A stretch of 64,000 bases of DNA from Clostridium fessum. GTDB taxonomy: Bacteria; Bacillota; Clostridia; Lachnospirales; Lachnospiraceae. Every line of letters begins with the position of its first letter. Within the stretch, counting starts at the first letter, position 1. A program made the position numbers and the translations under genes. The stretch covers positions 744,001 through 808,000 of the forward strand of contig NZ_PYLO01000002.1 in assembly GCF_003024715.1 (NCBI RefSeq). Reading direction: 5' to 3'. Below the pieces are notes generated by a model. That model had not been told where the DNA came from. It worked only from the letters and a program-made list of their open reading frames with translations, and did no database searches. Of the stretch, positions 44,139 through 53,632 are shown in pieces.

Positions 44139-44471
44139 TTACTGGATTGAGGACAGGCGAACAAGAACTTCTCTCATGTCCGTCCAGATCTCCTCCAGCC
44201 GTTTTTGCAAATCCTCAATGTCAGCACGATAGATGCTGCCTGTTTCGTTCGCTCGCTTTGCGTACTGGTTCAGGTTGTTGGAGCAGATTCGCAGGAGCGA
44301 AACCAGGGCTTTCACATCCTGCAAATCCAGTCTGATACAGTAACCATCCAGAGCCATTTTCCGCAGATAGGCTCCCATGCTGCGGATGCCAAGCTCGTCC
44401 ATCTTCTCATGGATTCGCTCGACCTCCTCCTTGGATGCAAGGAAATGAACATCCTGATCTCGCTTTGCCAT
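44139..44471 (-). CDS. mobC: MobC-family relaxosome protein
   Basis: The 110-residue protein matches bacterial MobC, an accessory factor that melts DNA at oriT for the relaxase. It has an N-terminal ribbon-helix-helix-like part (VHFLASKEEVERIHEKMDELGIRSMGAYLRKMALDGYCI) and the typical NNLNQYAKRANETGSIYRADIE segment. Its start codon shares a base with the stop of the methylase-helicase gene. It lies 117 bases upstream of the small membrane protein gene. Confidence 0.9.
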   Translation of the reverse strand: MAKRDQDVHFLASKEEVERIHEKMDELGIRSMGAYLRKMALDGYCIRLDLQDVKALVSLLRICSNNLNQYAKRANETGSIYRADIEDLQKRLEEIWTDMREVLVRLSSIQ

Positions 44472-47400
44472 TACAACACCTCCTCACGGGTTTCAGAGTA
44501 TTTTGCAGGCGGGATATGCTCCGCTTTGGATTTCAGATCAGCCAACACAGAAGGACGCTCTGACTCGCTTCTTTCGTCACGATTTTCCACAGAGTCCTCC
44601 ATATTCAGGGCTGCATCCAGTTCTGCCAGTCGCTGACTTTTGGCTGTCAGCTCTGCTTCCTGCGGGAACGGTTTTCCAACCTCCGCCTTGGCTGCTTCCT
44701 GCTGATTGTAGAGATTATTCAACTGCTCATTGGCTCGTTCTAAGCGCTCAAGGATGCCTGCAAGGGCATTGTCCAGTCGGGTGATATTTCCTCGTGCGTC
44801 CGTTCCAAGGGCTACTCTGTGGCTCACAGCGCCCTTCAGGGTCACATCGAACTCGTTCCGGAAACTGTCAAACGAAAGCTCCATCTGAAAGCCACGGTAA
44901 CTGCCAAGAGGAACCGGATCGGCACTTTTCGTGTCCTTACAAGCCGCAAGGAGGATTTCACCGGCATCTGCCTTTTCGGTGTAGGCTTTGCCCATGATTT
45001 CCATGCCGCAAAAGCCATCGGCAATCTGCGGGTGTGCTTCCACGGTTTTAATATCAGCTTCAAAGCCATGAATATAGCCTGTCTGCTTTTCAATCTCAGC
45101 CGGGAAGTATTTCAGAAGCTTATCTTCCATACGGTACTGCTGGCTCTGGTGGTCAGCTTTCAGCACCTTCAGCCTTGCCACATCAATGTCCAAGTCCATC
45201 TTTTCCTTGATAAGCGGATTGCCGGCACACAGCGCCTTGATCTCCGCATAGGACAGCGCCTGCTCATCCACATCGTCACAGGAGCGAACCGGTGATTTGG
45301 AGGTCATAATCTGAGAAATAAACTTCTGCTTGTTTTCCAAGGTCTGATACAGGTAGGCATCGAAGGTTCCCTCGGTCACATACTGATACACCTGAACCTC
45401 TTTGTTCCGGTTGCCCTGACGGATGATACGACCGTTTCTCTGGGTCATATCAGACGGACGCCAACCCACATCCAAGTGGTGAACTGCCACCAATTTGTCC
45501 TGGACGTTGGTTCCTGCACCCATCTTTTGCGTACTGCCAAGAAGCACTCGCACCTGCCCGGTACGAACCTTGGCAAAGAGGTCTTTTTTCTTTGCCTCGG
45601 TATCTGCATCATGGATAAAGGCAACTTCTTCCGCAGGCACACCGTTTGCAATCAGCTTGGTTTTGACATCATCATAGACATTGAAGGTTCCATCATTTTT
45701 CGGTGTGCTAAGGTCGCAGAACACCAACTGGGTCAATTTGTCAGCCTGACCGTCCTGCCAGATACGCAGGATATTTCCCACGCAGGCATTGAGCTTGCTG
45801 TCAGGGTCATCGGGTAACAGGGTGTTCATTAGCCGCTGATCCAGTCCCAATTTTCGTCCGTCGCTGGTAATCTTGAGCATATTATCGACGGACGGGTCTA
45901 CAATACCGGCATGAACATCTGCTGCTCTCTCTGAAAGGGAAGCCACCATATCCTTCTGGTACTCAGAGGGCTGAACCACAACCGTTTCAAACTTTGCTTC
46001 GGGAACAGGGAGATGCAACTGGTCAGAGGTCTTGATGTCGGCAACCTCCTTGAACATATTCATCAGTTCAGGCAGGTTGAAGAACTTCGCAAATCGGGTT
46101 CTGGCACGATAGCCGGTTCCCTCCGGTGCAAGCTCAATCGCAGTTGTTGTTTCTCCGAAGGTCGATGCCCAGGAATCAAAATGGGTCAGGTTCTTTTGCT
46201 GGAGCGTACTGTACTGGAGATAGCGCATGACCGTATAAAGCTCGGTCATCGAGTTACTTACTGGAGTACCGGTTGCAAAGATCACACCACGCCCGCCGGT
46301 CAGCTCATCCATATAGCGGCACTTCATAAACATATCCGAAGATTTCTGGGCTTCGGAGGTGGACAGACCTGCCACATTTCGCATTTTTGTGTAGAGGAAC
46401 AAATTCTTGAACGCATGGCTTTCGTCCACAAACAGCCGGTCTACACCCAACTGCTCAAAGGTAATGACATCATCTTTCTTGTCAGCGGCAAGGAGCTTGT
46501 CCAGTCTGGCTTCCAATGATTTTCGTGTTTTCTCCATCTGCTTGATCGTGAAGTTTTCGCCACGCTGCCATTTCAGCTCCGCAATCGCACCCTCGATCTC
46601 ATCAATCTGCTCCCGCAGCTGCCGTTCCTGTCGTTCGGCAGAAAGCGGGATTTTTTCAAACTGGCTGTGACCGATGATGACTGCATCATAGTCACCCGTT
46701 GCGATACGAGCGCAGAACTTCTTACGGTTTGCTGTTTCAAAATCCTTCTTGGTGGCAACAAGGAGCTTGGCACTCGGATAGAGGTGCAGGAACTCGTTTG
46801 CCCACTGTAAGGTCAAGTGATTCGGCACAACGAACAGGGATTTCTGGCTCAATCCAAGCCGTTTACTCTCCATAGCCGATGCAGCCATCTCGAAGGTCTT
46901 GCCCGCACCAACTTCGTGTGCAAGCAGCGTATTTCCACCATATAGCACATGAGCGATAGCATTTCTCTGGTGTTCACGGAGGGTAATATCCGGGTTCATG
47001 CCGCCGAAACGGATATGAGAGCCATCATACTCACGAGGTCTGGTGGAGTTAAAAAGTTCGTTGTACTTGGTGGAAAGGGTTTCTCGTCTGTGCGGATCTC
47101 TCCAAATCCAATCTCGGAACGCATCCTTGATTGCCTGCTGTTTCTGCTGTGCCAGGGTAGTTTCTTTTTTATTGAGGACACGCTTCTGCTTACCATCTGC
47201 ATCTTCAATCGTATCATAGATACGAATATCCTTCAGATTCAGCGTTTCCTCCAGAATCCGATATGCGTTGGCTCGCTCTGTACCGTAGGTGACATACGCC
47301 GCCACATCGTTGTAGTTGGGAGAACTCTTACCGTTGATGCGCCACTCTGCGGTCAGCTCGGAGAACTTGACCTCAATGGAACGGCGCAAGTAATACGGCG

Positions 47401-50400
47401 TTTCAAAGGTTTCCTCCATGAACTGCTGAATATAATCGGCATCAATCCATGTTGCACCCAAACGCACATCAATCTCGGACGCATCCAAGTCCTTCGGCTG
47501 TGCTTTCTGCAAGGCTTCCACATTGATGTGGAAGGAAGAATCCCTGTCTGCCGCCATCTGTGCGACACGCAGCTTGCTTCTTACATCACCGGAAAGGTAA
47601 TCATCGGCAGTCTGCCATCCAACTTCCACAGCATCGGGAGCCATCGGGTCTTTGAAGATCACCCCTCGAAGCTCTGCCTGAATCGCATCGTATTCTCCAG
47701 GTGTTCCAAGCAGCTGTGCCATAAACGGCAAATCCACCTTGCCACGCTCACCGATAGAGATTGCCAGAGCTTCGGACGGCGTATCCACGCTCGTCACTCT
47801 GCGTTCCGGCTTGATGGTTCGCTTGGTGAACATATCCGCCTTGCTTTTCAGATTGCCGTCCTCATCCACATTTTCCAGAGAACACAGGAGATAGTAGGAG
47901 GAATCGTCAGCAAATGCCTGACCATTGGCTCGATTATTGATAAGCCCGTTCTTTGCGGCAAACGCATCGTAGGCATCATTCAGTTCTGCCTGTTTCTGAG
48001 TAATCATTTCATCCGGGTAATCCTCAAGCTGATATTCGATCAGCTCGTTGACGATACCACGAAGTTCCACCATGCCCATCACACGGTCTTTTGCTTTCTC
48101 ATTCAGGTCTACACGGCGCATCAGGGAGTTTTCACGGAAGTACACATTGCCATCCACCACGGTATAAGAGAAATTCTTTACATCCGGGGTTGCAGGAATG
48201 GTTTCGATTTCCTTACCCTTGTCAGCTTCGGGAAGCTCCACAGCCTGATAGGTTCCTTGGATGTGGGAAACTGCTTCTTTCAGAAGTTCGGACAGTTCCA
48301 TGCCCTCAATGGGACGCACTGTAATGTCCATGCCGTAGGCGGTACTTTCTTCCACCGTATCGCCCAGAACCATTTCAGGATGAGCGACAAAGTAGCTGTT
48401 CATGGTGTGTCCTTCTTCGGTGCGGTCAAGGTTTACCCATTCCGGTACAATGTCAATCGGATGGTCACGCTTTTGCAGGAACAGGATGTCGGACACGACT
48501 TCCGTGCCTGCGTTTTTCTTAAAGGCATCGTTTGGCAGACGGATTGCACCAAGCAGTTCCGCCCTCTGCGCCATATATCGCCTTGCGTCAGAGTTCTTGG
48601 AATCCATGGTGTAACGGCTTGTCACAAAAGCGACCACACCACCGGGACGAACCTGATCCAAAGCCTTGGCAAAGAAATAGTTGTGAATGGAGAATCCCAG
48701 CTTGTCATACGGCTTGTCGGACACTTTGTAGTTGCCGAAAGGGACATTACCCACAGCCAGATCGTAAAAGTCTCGGCGGTCTGTCGTTTCAAAACCGGCT
48801 ACTTTGATTTCTGCGTTGGGATAGAGCTTCTGAGCAATTCTGCCGGTGATGGAATCCAGTTCCACACCATACAAACGGCTGCTCTGCATTTCAGGAGGGA
48901 GCATACCAAAGAAGTTGCCGATACCCATAGCAGGCTCCAGAATATTTCCTGTTTCAAAGCCCATCTGTCCGACCGCATCGTAGATGGAGCGAATGACCGT
49001 AGGGCTGGTGTAATGTGCGTTCAGGGTGGAAGCTCTTGCCGCAGCATATTCATCTTCGGAAAGCAGGTTTTTCAGTGTCTGATACTCCTTCGCCCAATTT
49101 CCCTTGTCCGGGTCAAAGGCATCTGCCAGACCGCCCCAACCGACATAATTCGACAAAATCTCCTGTTCTTCGGTAGTGGCGTTCCTGTTCTCGCTTTCCA
49201 GTTTGAACAGAGTTTCAATGGCTGCGATGTTTCTTGCGAATTTCTGCTTCGGTCCACCTTCACCGATGTTGTCATCCGTGATGTGGAAGTTCACCGCAGG
49301 AACAGGTGGGATTTCTCTGGTGGTGATGGACTGCTCAAGCTGAGCGATAATGTCCATGACTTCGGCATTCTGCCATCCGTCCACCTGGGCATAATCCTGA
49401 ATGATGGTGTCCTTTCCATCTACGCACTGTACGAAGTCCAGACTACCCGGCAGATCTCTGGTATTCATTGCACCCAGGGCTTTTCTCTGCGTGTCAGGAA
49501 GTGCATAGTAGGCTCGCAGGGCATCATCAAAGGAACTGTATTCCTTGATGTCCAGCGCACCCCGCTTCTGAATGTCCTCGGCAACATAAAAATGATCGAT
49601 GAAGTGTTCCGGTTCCTGCTGTTCGGGTTCCGCACTGGCTCTGACCTGTGCGTGTGCCTTTTCGTCAGGGTAGTCCCCATAGATACGGATGCACTTATGC
49701 TCCTGCTGATCGTAAACGGCAGCACCATCGTACTTGAATCCGTCATCCTCCATGGTTCCGTCCACATAGCCCTGGGCAGCTTTTTCCGCTTCTTCCAGAG
49801 TGTAGTAGTCCAGTTTATCATCGAAGCCGTTTTCAAAGTGATGGTAGGCGGCAACCAGATAGCGGGGAGCCATGCGCTCCTCGTAGCTGTTAATCATCTC
49901 AGGTGTCAGCCATTCTGGTTTGTCGGGAATCATTTCATACAGCTCACGCATCTTGGCAATCTGTGCATGGCGGTTGCCTGCCCACAGATGCTTTTCGCTG
50001 TGCTGTCCTGCACCAAGGAAGTATTCGCAGTCCATACGCAGACGGTCTAACAGCTGATACTCAGGGGTGTAGTCCCTCGGTTCGGTTTTGCCCAGAAAAT
50101 CCTCTGTAACGGGCTTTTCTTCGGTTTGGGCATCAACCCTTACCGCATGGTTTCTTTCGTCCTGAGAGAGCATACGCTCGAAATTCTCACGATTCTCGGC
50201 ACGGAAGATGGGATAAGCAAGCGTAGGGTCACGCAGCTGAACTTCTCTGTCCGTGATCTGCTCCACACGGAAAGCTGTATCGTCCAGATATACCGTGTCA
50301 CCGACCTGATAATTCCATTTCGGTTCCTCGGAAGCAGATGCTTCCACAACTTCGGCAGGCTCTGCCACAGGCGCTTCTGGCTGAACCGACTCCATCGCAG

Positions 50401-52801
50401 CTACGGACTGACGAACTTCCTCCAAATAGTCATTGGCAAGCCATTCGTCCGTGAAGTATTCCGTAACGCCTTCCGGGTCTACATAGTAGTCATCGGTCTG
50501 ATTATCCCAGATCGCATACTCGCCATCCTCGGTATCAATCACTGCGAAACGGTCATAAACATCTTCCAACGGATCAGTTTTAGCTTCTTCGATAGCCTGT
50601 CGTTCCGCTTCTTCCTCCGGGCTGAGGTAGCGTCCCTTTCGTATCAGACCGTCGATTCTCTGCACCACCTGCGCCCAGGACATCTGCAATTTATCGCAAC
50701 CGCTCTTGGTGTAAGCAACACCCTTGGCATCGTGATCCTGACCGCTGTGCGTTGCACCAGAGCAGGCATGGGAATGACCACCGGTTCCGTATTCATGCTT
50801 CAGGAAGTCCATCTTTTCCTTGGCAGAATGATTCTCCTGCCAGTAGTTATAAATACGGGCTTTACCACCGGAAAAGCCGCTTCCACGGGTCAAGTCTGCA
50901 TTGACTTCATCATCCGTAATGAACTGGCGGACAAGGGGCATCTGCATCATATCGGTCTGATACTCACGCAAAGGCATATTCAACTCATACAGCTGTTTCT
51001 GAATGAGATTCAGCTTGTGATAGTGAAAACGAAGCAGATCGGGATTTTCCGCAAGGGTTTTTCTAAATTCCGAATACTGCTGTACCAAGGTTGCGTGGAA
51101 ACGAGGGTCATCCAACTTTTCAGCCAAGTCTGCGGTTTCGTCAGGGAAACCACGAAACGGTTCCTGATGAAGAATTGCCAGATAGTTGCTGGAACGGGCT
51201 TCTTCACTCAAATCGTGATAAAGATGCCACAGGGATTCTGCCAACTTCTGACGCTCATATCCGGATGCTTCTACCAGTTCCACATTAGTTGCGAACCGAC
51301 CATTTTCAAGCAGTTCTCCAATGCGCTCGGCAACCGTTTCCCAAGAAACGATCTGCGCTCTGGGGCTGTCAATGGCAGAGGAACCTTTGGCAAGGTGGAT
51401 ACCGTCCTCGGCATACCACGCACAGATATTCCCGCTATCTTCTTTCAGACCATAGCCGCCGTGATAGACCTGCTTTAAGGTCTGAACGATTTCTTCCAAC
51501 GGCTTCTGCTTCATATATTCCAGCGCTACGACTTTTCGGGCTTCATCGGTATTGCTACCAAGCAGAAGGAAGTGGTCGATTTCTTCCTGGGCAAAAGAAA
51601 AAGCAGAGGGCGTAAAGCTCTCTGCTCGGTCGATAAAACTGATTTGTTCATTTTCGGAGAGGAAAAGGTTCAGACTCAGCTGTTGATAAGCTCCGTCATC
51701 ACGACTTCCTCCGCCTGTGCTTTCAGGCTGTTCATGTGCTGCACCCACGCCATCTGCTGCGTTTCCTTGTCCGGTGCGGGGCTGTCCTTCAGGTACTGCT
51801 CCATCAGAAACTCCACTCTGGCTTTCGCTGTTTCCTCGATCTCCCACAGGTGCGGGAACAGGCTCTCCGTCAGAATCATGTCGTTCAGGAGCATCGGATT
51901 GTTCTGTTCCAAAAATGCTCGACGCATCCTGCCGTACTTGCCCAGAGGTTTCTCTCCCTCGTTCTCCAACTGAAGGTTCGGAATCTGATAATCTCCGGCC
52001 TGTCTGTAAGTCATCTCGCTCATAATCTGTACTCCTTTCGGTAGCTTTAATCTGCTCATGTTCTCCAATCGCTTTTTCGATTTCCTGAAACATCCTTGTG
52101 CTGATGGCATTCACCGCAGTACCAAGGGCATTTACCGTCTGTCTGGTGTTAAAATCAAACACCTTCTGGAAATCCTCATGCTCGAAGTAGTTGTCGGGAC
52201 TTTCCACGAACCGGCAATACATCGTATAGGATACGCTGTTTGCCACCGCATTTTTGAAAGCTACTTCGATGTTGAGTTCATCATACTCCTCAAGGAAGCT
52301 GTTGGCAACGATGTCGAGGAACTGCTTTTTGTAATCGTCCCAATACTCAGCCGCCAGTGCGGATGCAATATCTTCAAGCTGTGCTTCCAGTACCCCGTCA
52401 GCGGCAACACCGAAGGTACGCTCCATCGCTTCCATGACATAGGAGCGGTTTTCAGGCGTCACCTCCCACGGTTTCAGTTCCGGGGAAGAACGGCGAACGC
52501 CGGTATCCGCCACATCAAACACATAGCGCAGATACGGTTTATCCCTGTTCATCACAAACAGAGCAATGCCGGTAGAGCCACGCTTTACATATCTGCGGTA
52601 ATTTTCAGCGTTCCAGTCCTCATAGGGCTTGCAAAAGGTCGCATTGGGGCGCTGAGCATAAATCATCACCTGTTCCGGATAGGTGAACTCATAGTTGCGG
52701 GACATCGTTCTCAAAAACGAAGTCCAGTTATCTGTGTTCGAGGTGATTTTCCCAATCGTTTCTTTTGCTAATCCGGAATAAAATCGCTCTTTTGCGTTCA
52801 T
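44471..52801 (-). CDS. Giant methylase-helicase (LtrC/SNF2-like) of the ICE
   Basis: The 2776-residue protein is a hallmark of Tn1549/CTn-type elements. Residues 1-130 are an ArdC/LtrC-like ssDNA-binding start. Residues about 250-390 form an acidic, repetitive linker that overlaps tnpV in another frame. The middle has polyvalent-protein-like modules (YQVGDTVYLDDTAFRVEQI). A DNA N6-adenine methylase domain lies near 1284-1400 (ILEPAMGIGNFFG; NVPFG in place of NPPF/Y). An SNF2-type helicase has Walker A HEVGAGKT near 1962, VDESH near 2123 and GRIIRQGN near 2454. The C-terminal end is coiled. GGAGGG precedes the ATG. It probably processes or protects transferred DNA; the enzymatic roles are unproven. 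Confidence 0.9.
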   Translation of the reverse strand: MNAKERFYSGLAKETIGKITSNTDNWTSFLRTMSRNYEFTYPEQVMIYAQRPNATFCKPYEDWNAENYRRYVKRGSTGIALFVMNRDKPYLRYVFDVADTGVRRSSPELKPWEVTPENRSYVMEAMERTFGVAADGVLEAQLEDIASALAAEYWDDYKKQFLDIVANSFLEEYDELNIEVAFKNAVANSVSYTMYCRFVESPDNYFEHEDFQKVFDFNTRQTVNALGTAVNAISTRMFQEIEKAIGEHEQIKATERSTDYERDDLQTGRRLSDSEPSVGERGRETSGQVRQDASSIFGTEQSDAPERHDSDGEPVPAPVGDRGNSESQSGVSDGAVPEGQPRTGQGNAADGVGAAHEQPESTGGGSRDDGAYQQLSLNLFLSENEQISFIDRAESFTPSAFSFAQEEIDHFLLLGSNTDEARKVVALEYMKQKPLEEIVQTLKQVYHGGYGLKEDSGNICAWYAEDGIHLAKGSSAIDSPRAQIVSWETVAERIGELLENGRFATNVELVEASGYERQKLAESLWHLYHDLSEEARSSNYLAILHQEPFRGFPDETADLAEKLDDPRFHATLVQQYSEFRKTLAENPDLLRFHYHKLNLIQKQLYELNMPLREYQTDMMQMPLVRQFITDDEVNADLTRGSGFSGGKARIYNYWQENHSAKEKMDFLKHEYGTGGHSHACSGATHSGQDHDAKGVAYTKSGCDKLQMSWAQVVQRIDGLIRKGRYLSPEEEAERQAIEEAKTDPLEDVYDRFAVIDTEDGEYAIWDNQTDDYYVDPEGVTEYFTDEWLANDYLEEVRQSVAAMESVQPEAPVAEPAEVVEASASEEPKWNYQVGDTVYLDDTAFRVEQITDREVQLRDPTLAYPIFRAENRENFERMLSQDERNHAVRVDAQTEEKPVTEDFLGKTEPRDYTPEYQLLDRLRMDCEYFLGAGQHSEKHLWAGNRHAQIAKMRELYEMIPDKPEWLTPEMINSYEERMAPRYLVAAYHHFENGFDDKLDYYTLEEAEKAAQGYVDGTMEDDGFKYDGAAVYDQQEHKCIRIYGDYPDEKAHAQVRASAEPEQQEPEHFIDHFYVAEDIQKRGALDIKEYSSFDDALRAYYALPDTQRKALGAMNTRDLPGSLDFVQCVDGKDTIIQDYAQVDGWQNAEVMDIIAQLEQSITTREIPPVPAVNFHITDDNIGEGGPKQKFARNIAAIETLFKLESENRNATTEEQEILSNYVGWGGLADAFDPDKGNWAKEYQTLKNLLSEDEYAAARASTLNAHYTSPTVIRSIYDAVGQMGFETGNILEPAMGIGNFFGMLPPEMQSSRLYGVELDSITGRIAQKLYPNAEIKVAGFETTDRRDFYDLAVGNVPFGNYKVSDKPYDKLGFSIHNYFFAKALDQVRPGGVVAFVTSRYTMDSKNSDARRYMAQRAELLGAIRLPNDAFKKNAGTEVVSDILFLQKRDHPIDIVPEWVNLDRTEEGHTMNSYFVAHPEMVLGDTVEESTAYGMDITVRPIEGMELSELLKEAVSHIQGTYQAVELPEADKGKEIETIPATPDVKNFSYTVVDGNVYFRENSLMRRVDLNEKAKDRVMGMVELRGIVNELIEYQLEDYPDEMITQKQAELNDAYDAFAAKNGLINNRANGQAFADDSSYYLLCSLENVDEDGNLKSKADMFTKRTIKPERRVTSVDTPSEALAISIGERGKVDLPFMAQLLGTPGEYDAIQAELRGVIFKDPMAPDAVEVGWQTADDYLSGDVRSKLRVAQMAADRDSSFHINVEALQKAQPKDLDASEIDVRLGATWIDADYIQQFMEETFETPYYLRRSIEVKFSELTAEWRINGKSSPNYNDVAAYVTYGTERANAYRILEETLNLKDIRIYDTIEDADGKQKRVLNKKETTLAQQKQQAIKDAFRDWIWRDPHRRETLSTKYNELFNSTRPREYDGSHIRFGGMNPDITLREHQRNAIAHVLYGGNTLLAHEVGAGKTFEMAASAMESKRLGLSQKSLFVVPNHLTLQWANEFLHLYPSAKLLVATKKDFETANRKKFCARIATGDYDAVIIGHSQFEKIPLSAERQERQLREQIDEIEGAIAELKWQRGENFTIKQMEKTRKSLEARLDKLLAADKKDDVITFEQLGVDRLFVDESHAFKNLFLYTKMRNVAGLSTSEAQKSSDMFMKCRYMDELTGGRGVIFATGTPVSNSMTELYTVMRYLQYSTLQQKNLTHFDSWASTFGETTTAIELAPEGTGYRARTRFAKFFNLPELMNMFKEVADIKTSDQLHLPVPEAKFETVVVQPSEYQKDMVASLSERAADVHAGIVDPSVDNMLKITSDGRKLGLDQRLMNTLLPDDPDSKLNACVGNILRIWQDGQADKLTQLVFCDLSTPKNDGTFNVYDDVKTKLIANGVPAEEVAFIHDADTEAKKKDLFAKVRTGQVRVLLGSTQKMGAGTNVQDKLVAVHHLDVGWRPSDMTQRNGRIIRQGNRNKEVQVYQYVTEGTFDAYLYQTLENKQKFISQIMTSKSPVRSCDDVDEQALSYAEIKALCAGNPLIKEKMDLDIDVARLKVLKADHQSQQYRMEDKLLKYFPAEIEKQTGYIHGFEADIKTVEAHPQIADGFCGMEIMGKAYTEKADAGEILLAACKDTKSADPVPLGSYRGFQMELSFDSFRNEFDVTLKGAVSHRVALGTDARGNITRLDNALAGILERLERANEQLNNLYNQQEAAKAEVGKPFPQEAELTAKSQRLAELDAALNMEDSVENRDERSESERPSVLADLKSKAEHIPPAKYSETREEVL
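51676..52023 (-). CDS. tnpV: TnpV, encoded out of frame inside the helicase gene
   Basis: The 115-residue protein (MSEMTYRQAGDYQIPNLQLE start) matches the TnpV family of clostridial transposons. Its end, QMAWVQHMNSLKAQAEEVVMTELI, is closely mirrored in the second tnpV of this window at 63311. It has its own perfect ribosome site, AAAGGAG eight bases before the ATG at 52023. It lies wholly inside the giant gene in the +1-shifted frame of the same strand, over residues about 260-375 of that protein. TnpV's role is unknown. The homology and ribosome site make this a real overlapping gene. Confidence 0.85.
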   Translation of the reverse strand: MSEMTYRQAGDYQIPNLQLENEGEKPLGKYGRMRRAFLEQNNPMLLNDMILTESLFPHLWEIEETAKARVEFLMEQYLKDSPAPDKETQQMAWVQHMNSLKAQAEEVVMTELINS

Positions 52802-52819
52802 TGTATCCCTCCAATCCTA

Positions 52820-53026
52820 TCAATCCGGATAAAGGTTCAGCTTCTCAAAGGCGGCATCGTCCATGGCTGAAACTTTACGGAGAACCGAGTCTGCCAAAGC
52901 AAAAAGCTCTGACTCGTCCTCCGAAAGCTGTTCCTTCATCAGTGTCAGTGCTTCACACAGCCCTGACCTTGTGCCAGGGCTGTAAAGCATCATCATGTTC
53001 CGCTCATCCTGTGTGAAATCCATCAT
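52820..53026 (-). CDS. Transposon-transfer assisting family protein
   Basis: The 68-residue acidic protein (MMDFTQDERNMMMLYSPGTRSGL..., ADSVLRKVSAMDDAAFEKL) fits the small TTRAP-type family that sits beside ICE helicase genes. No biochemical role is known. It starts in an ATGA overlap with the stop of the YodL/DUF4316 gene and ends 18 bases before the helicase gene. It is therefore translated as part of the same operon. Confidence 0.75.
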   Translation of the reverse strand: MMDFTQDERNMMMLYSPGTRSGLCEALTLMKEQLSEDESELFALADSVLRKVSAMDDAAFEKLNLYPD

Positions 53027-53619
53027 TCAATCTCCCTTTCCGGGTGGCTCTTGGGCGGCTTATGGGAAACATCCGGCACGGGCTTTTCCTTTAACTGCTC
53101 CAACACCGAAGGACGTTCCTCTAATCCGGACGCTTTTCCGTTATTGATGATACCGTCAATCATCCCATAATCATCTTCCATTGCCATCTCTGCGTTTTTC
53201 AGGTAGTTTTCGGACTTCATAAAGTTTTCCAGCTTCTGAAACCCAACAGAATCTACATAGTGAAAGGATACCTCACCGACTACCTTTAAGGCTACGATGT
53301 CGCTGACCGACATACTGTGACCACGGAAATCATCCGGGTGGTCAATATTGAACTTTACATACAAATCTTCCAGCTGCCGATTCACATCCTCGGACATAGA
53401 AATGGAGCCATGATAGACCACCTCGTAACGGTCAATCTCAGGCTCCATTTCTTTCTTCTGAAGGTAGCTGTAATTTGCAAACATGAGCGGGATATTATCG
53501 TCTACATCTTCCCGCAGCTGAAGAATCGCATAGGAATCCGTGGGGCTTTCCAGAAAAGCAACCATTCTGTCATCCGGGGTGGTATTTCCGTGAACATCAT
53601 CCCATTTTTCGTTTTTCAT
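53023..53619 (-). CDS. YodL / DUF4316-domain ICE protein
   Basis: The 198-residue protein has a YodL-like domain at about residues 15-75 (YAILQLREDVDDNIPLMFANYSYLQKKEMEPEIDRYEVVY). A DUF4316-type segment follows (DDFRGHSMSVSDIVALKVVGEVSFHYVDSVGFQKLENF). The Pro-rich tail repeats a motif seen in neighbouring ICE proteins (RPSVLEQLKEKP compared with RPSVLADLKSKA at the helicase end). The start at 53619 follows AAGGAGG. Function unknown; it is part of the transfer-associated operon. Confidence 0.8.
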   Translation of the reverse strand: MKNEKWDDVHGNTTPDDRMVAFLESPTDSYAILQLREDVDDNIPLMFANYSYLQKKEMEPEIDRYEVVYHGSISMSEDVNRQLEDLYVKFNIDHPDDFRGHSMSVSDIVALKVVGEVSFHYVDSVGFQKLENFMKSENYLKNAEMAMEDDYGMIDGIINNGKASGLEERPSVLEQLKEKPVPDVSHKPPKSHPEREIE

Positions 53620-53632
53620 ATCCGTGTCCTCC

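Noticed and set aside
46949-50050. A 1033-codon open frame on the plus strand opposite the helicase gene
   Set aside because: It is antisense to a well-supported gene, has no ribosome site, and its protein is Cys/His/Ile-rich without domains. It is an antisense shadow of codon use.
50126-51478. A 450-codon plus-strand frame opposite the helicase N-terminal half
   Set aside because: Same reason: antisense, no domains, no start signal.
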